Source of the DNA: Sciurus carolinensis
Lineage: Eukaryota; Chordata; Mammalia; Rodentia; Sciuridae
Assembly (NCBI RefSeq): GCF_902686445.1
Contig: NC_062217.1
Span: 174,347,598-174,411,597, forward strand
Length of the DNA stretch: 64,000 bases
Direction: 5' to 3'
Positions 11,691-21,700 of this stretch are shown here, piece by piece (within the stretch, counting starts at the first letter, position 1; the number at the start of each line of letters is the position of its first letter). A program made the translations under genes and the position numbers. The notes under the pieces are model-generated. The model saw only the letters and a program-made list of their open reading frames with translations. It was not told where the DNA came from and ran no database searches.

Positions 11691-11703
11691 AAAAAGGGAG
11701 GAA
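11691..11703 (+). other. Polypurine tract of the retrovirus
   Basis: AAAAAGGGAGGAA lies immediately before the start of the right LTR (TATTGG), the expected position for the plus-strand primer. Confidence 0.8.
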
Positions 11704-12406
11704 TATTGGCATCAGATCTGCTATTTTGCTGCTGCCAGTATTCTGTCCCCGCCACACCATTTTACAACCCAGATCATCAGTCTGCGAACATCCTAGCCAG
11801 CCATTGGTCCACTCGTCAGCCTGAGAACATTCTCAGCAGTCAAGGGTCCTGATTGTTCGCCCGTGAACTCCCTAGCCAGTCGTTGGTCCATTGTTTTTAC
11901 CCTGTGAAACTCCACTACTTAAGAATGGCTCCACCGCCATTCTCTCCCCCTCTCTCTCACTCTCTCTCTCTCTCTCACTTGCTCTCTCTCTCACTCTCTC
12001 TCTCATTCCCTCTCTCTCTCTCACTCTCTCTCTCTCTCTCCCTCTCTCTCTCACTCTCTCTCTCTCTCACTTGCTCTCTCTCTCACTCTCTCTCTCATTC
12101 CATCTCTCTCTCTCTCACTCTCTCTCTCTCACTTGCTCTCTCTCTCTCTCATTTCCTCTCTCTCTCTCACTCACTCCCTCTCTCACTCTCTCTCTCTTTC
12201 TCTCACTCTCACTCTCTCACTTGCTCTCTCTCTTTCTCTCTCTCTCTCCCTCTCTCTGTCTCACTTGCTCTCTCTCTCTCTCTCATTCTCTTTCTCTCTC
12301 TCATTCTCTCTCTCTCTCTCTCACTCTCTCTCTCTCTTTCACTCTGCTTAGTAAAATCTCTAGCGTGAGTTCCTGCGTCTGGCATGGTTTTTCTGGGTAC
12401 TTCTCA
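11704..12406 (+). mobile_element. 3' LTR of the endogenous retrovirus (703 bp, expanded)
   Basis: It matches the left LTR but is 375 bp longer. The excess is one extra U3 unit (three at 11778-11899 against two) plus a CT tract of about 405 bp (11941-12345) against about 50 bp. After the tract come CTTAGTAAAATCTCT, GGCATGG and a canonical CA end (TTCTCA). The tract has interspersed CTCACTTG and CTCATTCC variants in a loose higher-order pattern. Confidence 0.85.
11941..12345 (+). repeat. (CT)n microsatellite/minisatellite inside the 3' LTR
   Basis: About 405 bp is almost purely pyrimidine, mainly CT dinucleotides interrupted by CACTTG, CATTCC and CACTCAC. It keeps long Leu/Ser frames open in all plus-strand phases (171 and 178 codons), which are artefacts. 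It grew from the short CT tract that the LTR normally carries. Confidence 0.95.
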
Positions 12407-13983
12407 GGTGTTATCTTTTTATCATAGAGAGAGGTAAAATTGCCCCAGATGAAGTTTTGCATTAGCACTTGATTTGGTTGTAATGTTTGTCTTCTTAAAA
12501 AAAAATCTTTTTAAACTGAAGGTCTCATTTTAATTTCTTTTGATTTCATAACTCACTGCATTTGGCCACACTTTTGAAAGAGTTGAAGTCATTGTGAGAG
12601 TGACTGTATTGTTCTTCCTGATTTTCACTGGAAGGCTTCTTAGTTTCCCATTGTTACTCATGACTCTGTGTGTGACAGCTATTTTCACACTCCAGGTGTG
12701 CTAAAGTTGTTTTCTTCTGGTTGTGAATCAGAAGTGGGTGAACAACAGCAGCAAACGTGCTGGAAGCTTTTCTTTTGTATGTGGCTGTTACTTGTCCTGA
12801 CTATTGTCTTCGTTAGCAGATTAGATACGAGACCCATCTGCCTTGTGAGAAGCCTGAAGCTGATCCGCGTGGCAGCCCGGCTTCTCTGCTGTTGTCACAG
12901 TTCAGAGTTCTCCCGTGGCCTCCAGACTAAGGGGCTTCCTGAGCTCTTCCCGCTCCCTCCCCGCGCCTGGGCTTTGCTCACGTTTCTCTTCCATGGTGGC
13001 CTCTACATGGACTCGTTGGAACTGCGTGTGCTGGGTACAGAGCCCAGGTCGTGCCTGGCTTCAGCGTCTCCCGTGGGCCTTGGCTTCCTGTTGTGGTGCT
13101 CACACACGGAGCTCTGCTTTTGCACGGTCCCTGGTGCAGTTTGCCATGGTCTGAGACACTGTCTACTCGCCCTCGCTCTGAGGCTGCGGGTGTGGGTGTT
13201 TCCTGCAAGGTCATCTGACTGGCTCTTACCTCAGTCCTCAGTCCACCATAGATGGATGTGGCCGTAGGCTGAGAAGGGAGGGTCCCCACACCACCCCCTG
13301 GCTTGCAGGCTTTAAAACACCACCTAGGGAGTAAGGCGCCCCTCCCAGCGTGGCAGGTGAAGGGGTGGTGTGGACGCGGACCTGTTCCTTGACGGATTTC
13401 ATCCCAGAGTTCTGTGCCCCTTCCCGAATCCTGTGTGTGCGTGCGCAGAGACGCTTGTGCTATCCTGGCGACTGTATCCACATGACGGGTCATTTGATAT
13501 TTTACAGGCAAGTGACTTGATTACGCTTTATTTTTTCTCTAATATTCTTACACATTTTCTTTTTCAAAATAATTTGTGAAACTTTTGTTCAGTTGAATCG
13601 TCGACTTGTGAGTTCTGTGGCACCAGTGCAGAATCTTAGAGGGAAGTGTGGCAAAGGTCAGCCACACAGCGTGAGAGGTCTCGTGGGAACACGAGAAGCC
13701 TTCATTCTGCAAGTCATTTTCATGATTTTCATAACATGCAGTTGCTTTTAGGTGGATTTTGTCCGATTCAGAACATTTTGGCTTCTAGGATCCCTATTAG
13801 TGTTTGAGTGAGTTTATGTGGGCTCTTTTGGGCTCTTTCATTTTATTTGGATATTACTGGACTCTAGTGAAGTAGATAGGTTTAGAGTCTACTAAAATTA
13901 GGAATATTAACTCAGATGCTTCTAACACATTTTATTTAGTTCTCTAAGGTAAAATTCACATCACCCACAAAAAATTACACTAA
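12407..13983. other. Unassigned sequence
   Basis: AT-rich to about 12760, then GC-richer (12780-13480), then AT-rich again. A 199-codon plus-strand frame from 12668 spans the GC-rich part but shows no domain and overlaps a 177-codon antisense frame. From about 13920 a few bases resemble an L1 3' end. No gene is supported. Confidence 0.4.
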
Positions 13984-14104
13984 CGCCTGGTGCGGTGGCA
14001 TGTGCCATAATTCCAGCTACTCAGAAGGCTAAAGCATGAGGATCGTTTCACCCAGGAGTTGAAGATCAGCCAGGGGAACACAGGGAGACCCCAACTCAAA
14101 AGTC
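13984..14104 (+). mobile_element. 7SL-derived SINE monomer (B1/FLAM-like)
   Basis: The sequence follows the 7SL Alu domain: GCCTGGTGCGGTGGCATGTG, then AATTCCAGCTACTCAGAAGG, ATGAGGATCG, CCCAGGAGTTGAAGATCAGC, and a GGGAGACCCCAACTC end. It lacks a right monomer. It has A-box- and B-box-like regions but many changes, so it is an old copy. Confidence 0.75.
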
Positions 14105-14449
14105 TTTGTAGTAGAAATTCTTATATTTAAAAGTTTGCGTTGACTGCAGAAATAATGGTGGAAATGAGCCTTCTGCTTTAATAGTGAGATATTGTGATTT
14201 ATATTAAGTATATATTTTGGTCTTTGTCTGCCCTTCTGCCACAGAAATGCTGAACTAAAGCACCAGAGACTTCCTGAGCCAAAGGGGACCTAGGAGCATC
14301 TTTAGTCCTGATATTTGGTCCTTGACTCTGGTTTCTGTTACAGAGTTCCCAAGCTCCTTGGAACTTCCAAGGTTGTAGGAACGTCTGCTCTCAGGAGGGG
14401 ATGGACCCCTGGGGTGCTCCCAGGTGGGGCCTGGTCACCAGGAGACCAA

Positions 14450-14800
14450 GTCAGGATTATAAAATAGGAAATCCCAACTCCATTCCTTCTCTGGGTAGGG
14501 GCAGGGGGCTGAGATGGAGTTAATGATGGATGATGTCTATGTGGTGAAACCTCCATCACTTCTCCGGGGAGCTTCAGGCTGCCGAGTGGTAGGGGGTGCT
14601 GGGGATGGTGTAGGCAGAGAGCCACGGGGCGGGCGCCCCTTAGCCTGTGCTGTGTGTCTCTCCCTTCTGGCTGTCCATCAGCACTCTTTGGAATATCTCT
14701 CATAATAAGCCAACTGTGTGCTTCCCAGGTTCTGTGACCCTTCCTAGCAAGTAACTGAGCAGGAGGAGGCGGGTAGTGAGAACAATGGCTTATGCTGGGG
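14450..14800 (+). mobile_element. Old LTR remnant (ERV, class uncertain)
   Basis: The series GATGATGTCTATGTGGTGAA + ACCTCCATCA, TTCTGGCTGTCC, ATATCTCTCATAATAAGCCA, then CAGGTTCTGTGACCCTTCCT + AGCAAGT matches a known pattern at the R/U5 end of an old mammalian LTR (a poly(A)-like AATAAG, then a TTCTGTGA-CC-CTAGCAA block). Borders are vague. A 246-codon antisense frame (14338-15078) runs across it and has no independent support. Confidence 0.45.
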
Positions 14801-15000
14801 TGTTGACCCCTGGAGTGGGAGGTCTGTGGCCTGGGCCTGCCACTGGCTTGGGAAGTGGGGAGGCTGGTAGGAGCGGCTCTGGATGGTGGGGTCTGCTCTT
14901 TGGAGAGTTTGTGGAAGGAGCCAGCTGGTGCCTCTGGTGGGTTGCTTGGCATGAGGAAAACCCCACAGAGCTGGCCACAGGAGTGTCCTGTGAAGGGTGC

Positions 15001-15410
15001 TGAGAGAAAGGGGTGTGCGTTCTCCTGCCATACACATTTGAAAAGGAAGGCAGTGGTCCGAGATGACTCCATCTTCATTGCATTTTAACACATTCCTAGC
15101 AACACTTTCCTATTCTTATTTTATAAATAATCCATAAAAATCAGGAAGCAATGTCAAATTTGGCCAAATGACTTTTAAGCATTTATTAAAATAATCATAT
15201 GGTTTGTTTTTCTTAGACAAATAATACTAACAAATTTACCATATTTTTCTAGAATAAAACATTTTGATCATTTCCCATAATTTTAGATATTCTGATAGAA
15301 AAAATTTATTGTCCAATACTCATTGGAATTTTAAAATATTTATTCTGAGCTAAAATTATTATATGGTTTTATTTTTGCTTTAAATTTTTTTTTTTTTTTT
15401 TTTTTTTTTG
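15001..15410. other. AT-rich sequence ending in a 25-base poly(T)
   Basis: AT-rich DNA with no gene. A run of T at 15385-15409 precedes LINE-1-like antisense sequence. It is not placed like a LINE-1 tail, because the neighbouring similarity is to the reverse transcriptase region. Confidence 0.45.
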
Positions 15411-15660
15411 CTATCAGTGTTATGTACAATGAACTGGGAAGTTATCCAAATTTCCATGTGGTGAAATAATTTAAATAACAGAAGAATGATCTCTTTTTGA
15501 GATTTGAAATTACCTGCTCATAAAAATGCCTGGACTTGCCTTATCTTATGAAATTAGTACTTGGGTGACTTTAAACATTTCATCTTTTAAATTATTTTTT
15601 TACTATAAGCTATATATGAATATACTTTCCTTGCAGAAGTTTAAAAATATAGATAGAGCA
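15411..15660 (-). mobile_element. LINE-1 ORF2 fragment, antisense, very decayed
   Basis: GAATGATCTCTTTTTGAGAT, then TTGAAATTACCTGCTCATAA and TGCCTGGACTTGCC, follow the antisense of the conserved reverse transcriptase region that encodes a PTKKSPG-type peptide. The match is short and diverged. Confidence 0.4.
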
Positions 15661-17216
15661 AATTCTCTTCTGATTATCTCATGCTTCATTTCCCATTTCT
15701 GAGCAGACACAAACAAGTTTTCTTCTTTGTCTCTGAGAGCACGCATAAGCACTTCAGGAAACAGGACGCATTTTCTCTGTGCATTATTCTTAATGAACTT
15801 GGATAATTCTGAATGTGTACTGTGACTCTTGCCTTCTCTGGATAATAAAGCCTAGCCATCTTTCCCTGTGACCTTCACTCTGTAACGGGCTGCTTCAGGC
15901 CTTGGTCCATGATGGAACGAGGCCTCGTTTACTTACTTTGGTGCTATTTCTTTCAGGGTTATTGGTTCATTTACATTTTCCAGCGTTTTCCCGAGCAGGA
16001 TGGAAAGGTCGGCCTGGTCCCGACACCCTCCTCACACGGTCTCTCTGCTGACAGCTAGGGGCGGCTCGCGTGGGCCCTGTACTTCTGAGGGACTTGGCAA
16101 CACTTCTGGGAAGAGTTGGGGCCTGGCCTAGTGCTGCTCCCGCGGAGGCGTCTCCCAGCTCCGGGCGAGGAGTGTCCCCAACCGTGGGCTTGAAGACTCG
16201 GCTTTCGGTTCCGCCTTTGCAAGCGCAGCACCCGTCTGCGATCCTCTGTTCTCATTCCCAGGGTTTGATATTCCCGTGTCCTCTTCTCTGCTGGATTTGA
16301 AGGCTTCCTTTTTACTAATTCACTTAACTTTCTTCATTATCAGTTTTTTTTTTTTTTTTTTTGCCATAATTGGAAGCCCACAAGCAAAATTGGTGCGTCC
16401 TGCCCTTGAGGCAGGTTCGGTTCTTCTTCCCTCTCCAGCTGTGCTCCTTTCGCTCTTCAGCTCCGTTGTGCTCTCCTCCTCTCTCTCCGTTAGGGGCACA
16501 ACCCATCTGCTTTGCCTCTTTATTGTTTCATGGGTGAAAGTGTCGGGGCGGCTGTCCTGGGAAGGCCTGTCCTTCCTCGGGATAGGCCAGCGTCAGTGGC
16601 ATATTGTCCACGTGTTAGCCAGCGCCCTGCACGCTCGCCGTCCTTGACGTGCTTAGGAATTTAAGGGGTGTGTGGGCGCCATGGTGGGCTTTCTCCCTGT
16701 TGGTCGGTGGGCAACCGAGGAAGCCGAGTGCAGCCTCAGGCAGCAGCAAGATCACTGCCCCGTCCATCCTCCATCCTGGGAGGTGGCTGAGCCACGGCGG
16801 CCCTCAGACCTCGGCCATCGAGGTGCAGGGAAGGGAGGCGGTGTTGGGCTGGAGCGTCCAGGGCAGCCTGCCGTGGGGCCCCCTGCAGACCTAGCATGGC
16901 AGGTGCTGGGTGGCATCTCTTCCCATGTTCCCATGTGACTCTGGGTGCTTTCATGACGTTCATAAAATCTACTATTTGTCGCGTGTGTCATCCGTGCAGG
17001 CACGTGCGGGGCTGGGGAGCTGGGGCTGGAACTCCAGGAGCGGCGGCCCCGGAGCCCGCAGTCTCCACCTCCCACCGGTTGGTTTTAAGAGGGCCCGGGC
17101 ATTTTATTTTGTTCTATGTTTTACTTTTATTTCTCTCTTTATCCTTTTTCTCTCTAGTCTGAGGAGAAATTCTCCAACTGGTCATTGAATCCGCTGATGA
17201 ATTCCCCGGTTCAGTT
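15661..17216. other. Unassigned sequence
   Basis: Mixed AT- and GC-rich DNA with a T-run at 16345-16362. The part at 16060-16260 is GC- and CpG-richer, but I cannot call a promoter. Open frames are short and overlap on both strands. Confidence 0.4.
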
Positions 17217-17288
17217 TTGTCCTCGCTCTCCATCGTCCTCGCCCTCCGTCCTCCTCGTCCTCCGTCCTCCTCGCCCTCCATCGTCCTT
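17217..17288 (+). repeat. Short C-rich tandem repeat (TCCTCGCCCTCCG-like)
   Basis: About 70 bp of imperfect copies of CCTCGCCCTCCGTCCT and CCTCGTCCTCCGTCCT, bounded by CTCCATCGTCCT on both sides. It is CpG-containing and pyrimidine-rich. Confidence 0.75.
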
Positions 17289-18800
17289 TGTTCCTGATCA
17301 CAGAGGCACTGTCATCTGAAGTCTTCTTTAAAAATCTCAAAATAGGGAATTGAAGATTTTTCTTTGGATGTGGAGTAAGTCGGAGTCAGTGGAGAGCGTC
17401 TCTGACGGTGCAGATTATTGCTTTTCTCTTAGTTACTAAATCATCGTGCGCGTCGGGGGACTGCAGCTGATTCATCTCTGTGGAGAGCTGCAGACAATGG
17501 CTGCTCGTTATTGGATTTGAGGTGGGTTCAGTCGTGGAGCTATGGATTCTGCTTCAAGTCTTTCAGGGGGAGGGGTGGTTGGCTTTGCTTGGTTGTATTT
17601 TGCCAAGCTGGACCAGCTGTTGAGGGGAAGTCAGGGGACGGGGCTGACAGGAGCAGGGGGCAGGCAGGAGCTTCCTCACCGTGCAGAGGATTCCTGCTGC
17701 CTGTGACTTCTCGTCTTGGTTCTGTCTCTCCTCAGCCACCAGCTGTCCCCAACGTCCCGACCGCTGGGTGTCTCGGGGCGTCAGCCCTGAGTGCCACCTG
17801 GGCCTGCTTTCTCCCTTCCTGCTGGCCCAGCCTCCTCCCCCGCGGCAGCCGGATCCAGAACGACTCTGCCCAGCTCCTGCCGCAGAGCTCAAGGATTCCC
17901 AGGAAGCCCGAGCCTGGGCCAGCTCTGGTGGGAGCAGGTCTGGACGTGGCAGCGTCTTCAGTCCCCCTCACCTTCGCCTCCCGCCTGGCACTCGGGCGAG
18001 GAGACCCGCTCAGAGGTCCCCACAGCCATGATCTTGTTGCCTCTAGAATTGACCAATCATCTCTCTCTGGAGCAACCCACGGAAAGAGAATTAGAGACGT
18101 GAAGAGTATAGATGTAAAATCCGGAAAACGAAACTCAATAGTTAAAGACGCACGAAGGCTTTCGGATTGCCATAGGGAACTCAGGACCCCCACTTCTCCA
18201 CAGTGCTAAGATAGGACGCTTTTATTGTGACCAAAATTCCTTTCAACCTGCGGCCCTGTTTTCCAGTTGTCCTGGGTCTGAGGGCTTTCTCCTCCCCACC
18301 ACCGTGGTGACTTATTCCCACCCCCTCAGCACTGAGCTCACATGCTGCTCCTTCCTGAAGTTTCTCTGGCCTCCTGCATGTGCCCGAGTGGCCCACGTTG
18401 GGCTCTTAGAGCTCCACACAGAGTGGCCCTGCCTCACCCGGCGCCTGTCACAGCGGCGGCAGCCCCAGCGCGGGCTGAGTGGGTGTTGCTGAGCAATAAC
18501 ACACCATTGAACTCTCACCGTGACTTGAAGGCAAGTCACACTGTCACACAGTCATGATTCAGCTGCAAGGACAGACACCACCAGCACACTCTGTTAAATA
18601 TCTAAAGAAAAAGCGTAGCAATCCACACACACTGTGAGTGTGAAGGGGCAAGTGGATGCTCCAGGTCACTGACGGCCTAGCACAGCTCTGAAGTCGAACA
18701 CAGGAGATCACTGAAAGGAGGGAAGGAAAGCGCGACGTGTGAATCACGACATTTCAGCAGTGCGTCAGCATCGCCTGCCCATGTGTGTGCACGGTACGTC
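17289..18800. other. Unassigned GC-rich sequence
   Basis: The longest open frame (17511-18209, 232 codons) overlaps a 153-codon antisense frame and has no recognised domain. No gene is supported. Confidence 0.4.
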
Positions 18801-18835
<35 letters not shown>

Positions 18836-18930
18836 GCACACACTCTTACATTCCCCACAAACACATGTCCTCAAACACACCCAGACACGTACACCACACA
18901 CCCCCCACACACCCCCCCCCCCGCATGCCA
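18801..18930. repeat. (CA)n microsatellite with C-rich tail
   Basis: A pure CA run at about 18802-18834 is followed by degenerate CACAC stretches and a C-run near 18911-18922. Confidence 0.9.
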
Positions 18931-19836
18931 CACCACACACCACCTACATGCTCCAACATGCAAGCCCACACATACCTGTCATGGCTACAAATGTGGACCC
19001 TAGCAATGCAAAATTGATGATTGCTTGTAAACTACTCAGTGTTGTTCCCCACATGAAAAGAAAACTGGAGAGATGGAATGTGCAATCTCAACTGATGTAA
19101 AGGAACATTTGACGAAACCAACTCTGGTGATACAAATTCTTAGCAAGTTCAGAATAGAAAGAAACCCGCTCACCTGATGAAAAGCATCTGCAGAAAGAAC
19201 TGCAGTTGACACACACTTACAATTGTTAAGGGAGGCTGGTAAGTTAGGCCAGTGCACTGAAGGGCAGCTCAGTTAGGACACAGACCAGGATGGTGAGAAG
19301 ACTGTTTGTACTCACAAATCAGAGAGAGGACAGGCAATCAGGGCTTGTGTGCTCAGGGAGCAGGAGGGGCTGTCAGCTGAAGCACTTTTGGACAGGGTGT
19401 TACCTAGATGGGTTTCCCAAGACAGGGCTCGATTGATCGGTGTGACGGAGTGGGAGGCTAAGCACAGGGATTCAAGTTACATGATTGAGTTTACCAGGCT
19501 CAGAGCAGAAGAAAAGAGGTCCGGGAACTGAGGGTGCAGGGACTTGTCCAGCCAAGAAAGAGTGATAAATGAATGGGGACCAACTCAGAAGACGGTCCTC
19601 AAGGGGAAAGTGGCAGTGAAAGGACAAAAGGGAGGCTGAGCAACACTGGTATGGGAGTCATGAAAACCTAATGGTGAGGAGGGGAACATTTTTCCAAAGG
19701 TCAGGAACACAGGAAGGATGTCTGCTCCTAGTCTGCCTACTTAACCAGGGAGGGTTAGTCCTAGGCACAGCAACAAGGCAAGAAAAGTAGGTACAACATC
19801 ATGAGGAAGAGTAGGGATGATGAGATAAAAAGGAGC
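18931..19836. other. Unassigned spacer
   Basis: Mixed composition, only short open frames, nothing recognised. Confidence 0.4.
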
Positions 19837-20812
19837 AGATGTGAGGAGATGAAGACCAGTGGGTGTGAAGAGACAGAGAGCAGTGGGGGTGAGGAGATAG
19901 AGACCAGTGGGTGTAAATGGATAGAGACCAGTGGGTGTGAGGATATAGAGATCAGTGGGTGTGAAGGGATAGAGACCAGAGGGTGTGAAGGAATAGAGAC
20001 CAGTGGGTGTGAAGGGATAAAGACCAGTGGGTGTGAGAAGATGAAGACCAATGGGTGTGAGAAGATGAAGACCAGTGGGTGTGAAGGGATAGAGACCAGT
20101 GGGTGTGAAGGGATAGAGACCAGTGGGTGTGAAGAGATGGAGATCAGTGTGTGTGAAGGGATAAAGACCAGTGGGTGTGAGAAGATGAAGACCAGTGGGT
20201 GTGAAGGGATAGGGACCATTGGGTGTGAGGAGATAGAGACCAGTGGGTGTGATGAGATAGAGAACAGTGGGTGTGAGGGGTGTGAGGAGATAGAGACCAG
20301 TGGTTGTGAGGAGATAGAGATCAGTGGGTGTGAGGAGATAGAGACCAGTGGGTGTGAACAGATAGAGACCAGTGGGTGTAAGGATATAGAGAGTAGTGGT
20401 TGTGAGGAGATAGAGACCAGTGGGTGTGAGGAGATAGAGACCAGTGGTTGTGAGGAGATAGAGACCAGTGGTTGTGAGGAGATAGAGACCAGTGGTTGTG
20501 AGAGATAGAGACCAGTGGTTGTGAGGAGATAGAGACCAGTGGGTGTGAGGAGATAGTGACCAGTGAGTGTGAAGGGATAGAGATCAGTGAGTGTGAAGGG
20601 ATAGAGATCAGTGAGTGTGAAGGGATAGAGATCAGTGAGTGTGAAGGGATAGAGATCAGTGTGTGTGAATGGATAGAGACCAGTGGGTGTGAGGAGATAG
20701 AGACCAGTGGGTGTGAGGAGATAGAGACCAGTGGGTGTGAGGAGATAGAGACCAGTGGGTGTGAGGAGATAGAGACCAGTGGGTGTGAGGAGATAGAGAC
20801 CAGTGGGTGAGA
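19837..20812. repeat. 24-bp minisatellite, about 40 copies
   Basis: Units carry the core GATAGAGACCAGTGGG followed by TGTGAGGA, with variants AAGGGATA, GAAGATGA and GATCAGTG. Because the period is 24, frames stay in phase. On the plus strand the octapeptide GCEEIETS repeats (235 codons from 19801 to 20508), while the minus strand reads HPLVSISS or THWSLSPH. A 12-base insertion near 20275 keeps phase; a short unit near 20500 breaks it. Copies at 20690-20810 are nearly identical, so homogenisation is recent at the right end. No start, splice or promoter context supports translation. Confidence 0.95.
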
Positions 20813-21022
20813 AGTGATGAGGAACACTGGGTGTAAAGTGACAAGGAAATGCCTGTATATAATAATCAAGTCAGGAAATCTGATTTATCATGTACATAAA
20901 TAATATTAACATGTACATAAAAATTAAAAGTAACCAGAAATATCAGACACCAATTTCAAAATTTCTATGTCACTTTGTTCACGAAAATAAAGGTAAAATT
21001 CTGAAAATATACAGAGCTGGTT

Positions 21023-21457
21023 TTTTAGTCAGCTTTCTTTGCTGCTGTCACTAAAAGCCCTGAAAAGAACAATTTTCAGGAGGAATAGTTTATTTTGGGG
21101 CTCACAGTTTCAGAGGTCTAGTTCACCGATGGAGAACTCCATTTCTTGAGACACAATGTGAGGCAGAACGTCATGGCGGGAGGGTGTGGTATAGGAAAGC
21201 AGGTTAGAACGTGGCCACCACGAAGCAGAGAGAGAGACTCCATCCACCAGATACAAAATATCAATCCCAACGCCCCCCCCAGTGACCACCTCCTTCAGCC
21301 ACACCCACCTGCCTGCAGTCACCATCCAGGTACTCGCTCTCGGGGATCAATTCACCGATTAGCCCAAGGGTCTCAGAACCCAGTCATTGCAGTTCTCAAC
21401 CTTCCTGCATTGTCTCGGTATGAATTTTTGGGGACACCTCATATCTAAACTGCAACA
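21023..21457 (-). mobile_element. MaLR-type LTR, antisense
   Basis: In reverse complement it starts TGTTGCAGTTTAGATATGAG, continues with GTGTCCCCAAAAATTC, and ends with CTGAAACTGTGAGCCCC, AAAATAAACT and CACTG-CAGC-AAAG-CTGACTAA. This TG...CTGACTAA layout is typical of MaLR LTRs in rodents and other mammals. Its U3 contains GAGAGAGACTCC-type sequence. No internal retroviral part is attached. Confidence 0.7.
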
Positions 21458-21469
21458 GCTGGAAAATAT

Positions 21470-21700
21470 AACAACTGACAGCAGAGTTAAAATGGATCCA
21501 AATAGAAAGACTAGAGATGAAAAATACAGTAATGAAAATTAAAAAGGCAGTGGACCAGCTTAGCAGCTGGCTGGACGGTGTGAGATGAGCAGCGAACGTG
21601 GACGTGTGAGGGACGAGCTCTCCAGAACTGACCTGTCGTCCACGAGAACCCAACACGCAGAAAAAGGGTAAGAGCAGTGGACAATTGGCCTGCTGAGCTG
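21470..21700 (+). mobile_element. LINE-1/HAL1 ORF1-side fragment, sense
   Basis: TAGAGATGAAAAATACAGTA, then ATGAAAATTAAAAAGGCAGT and GGACCAGCTTAGCAGC, follow the ORF1 coiled-coil coding region of old L1/HAL1. The second half is GC-rich and hard to align. Confidence 0.5.

Larger units (their letters stand above)
9499..12406 (+). mobile_element. Defective endogenous retrovirus, two LTRs, about 2.9 kb
   Basis: Two copies of one LTR flank about 1.88 kb. A primer-binding site directly follows the left LTR and a polypurine tract directly precedes the right LTR, so orientation is plus. The internal part is far too short for gag, pol and env, and I see no protease, reverse transcriptase, integrase or envelope motif, so this copy is non-autonomous or internally deleted. 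The flanks GGTTT (9494-9498) and GGTGT (12407-12411) could be a diverged 5-bp target-site duplication. The histidine-type primer site suggests a class I (gammaretrovirus-like) element. LTR divergence shows it is not recent. Confidence 0.85.

Noticed and set aside
11853..12427. Leu/Ser-rich frames of 171 and 178 codons
   Set aside because: Artefacts of the CT tract in the 3' LTR.
14338..15078. 246-codon minus-strand frame
   Set aside because: It runs antisense through an old LTR remnant, has no domain and no splice or promoter context, and is matched by overlapping plus-strand frames.
15385..15409. Poly(T) run as the tail of a processed pseudogene or LINE-1
   Set aside because: No inverted AATAAA lies next to it and the adjacent L1 similarity is internal ORF2, not a 3' end.
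16345..16640. Poly(T) followed by a GC-rich frame as an antisense retrogene
   Set aside because: No reverse-complement poly(A) signal, no recognised protein, and no target-site duplication seen.
17511..18209. 232-codon plus-strand frame
   Set aside because: GC-rich, overlapped by an antisense 153-codon frame, with no recognisable domain.
18783..18945. CA-rich region considered as a CRISPR-like or regulatory repeat array
   Set aside because: It is a simple dinucleotide microsatellite with no spacer structure.
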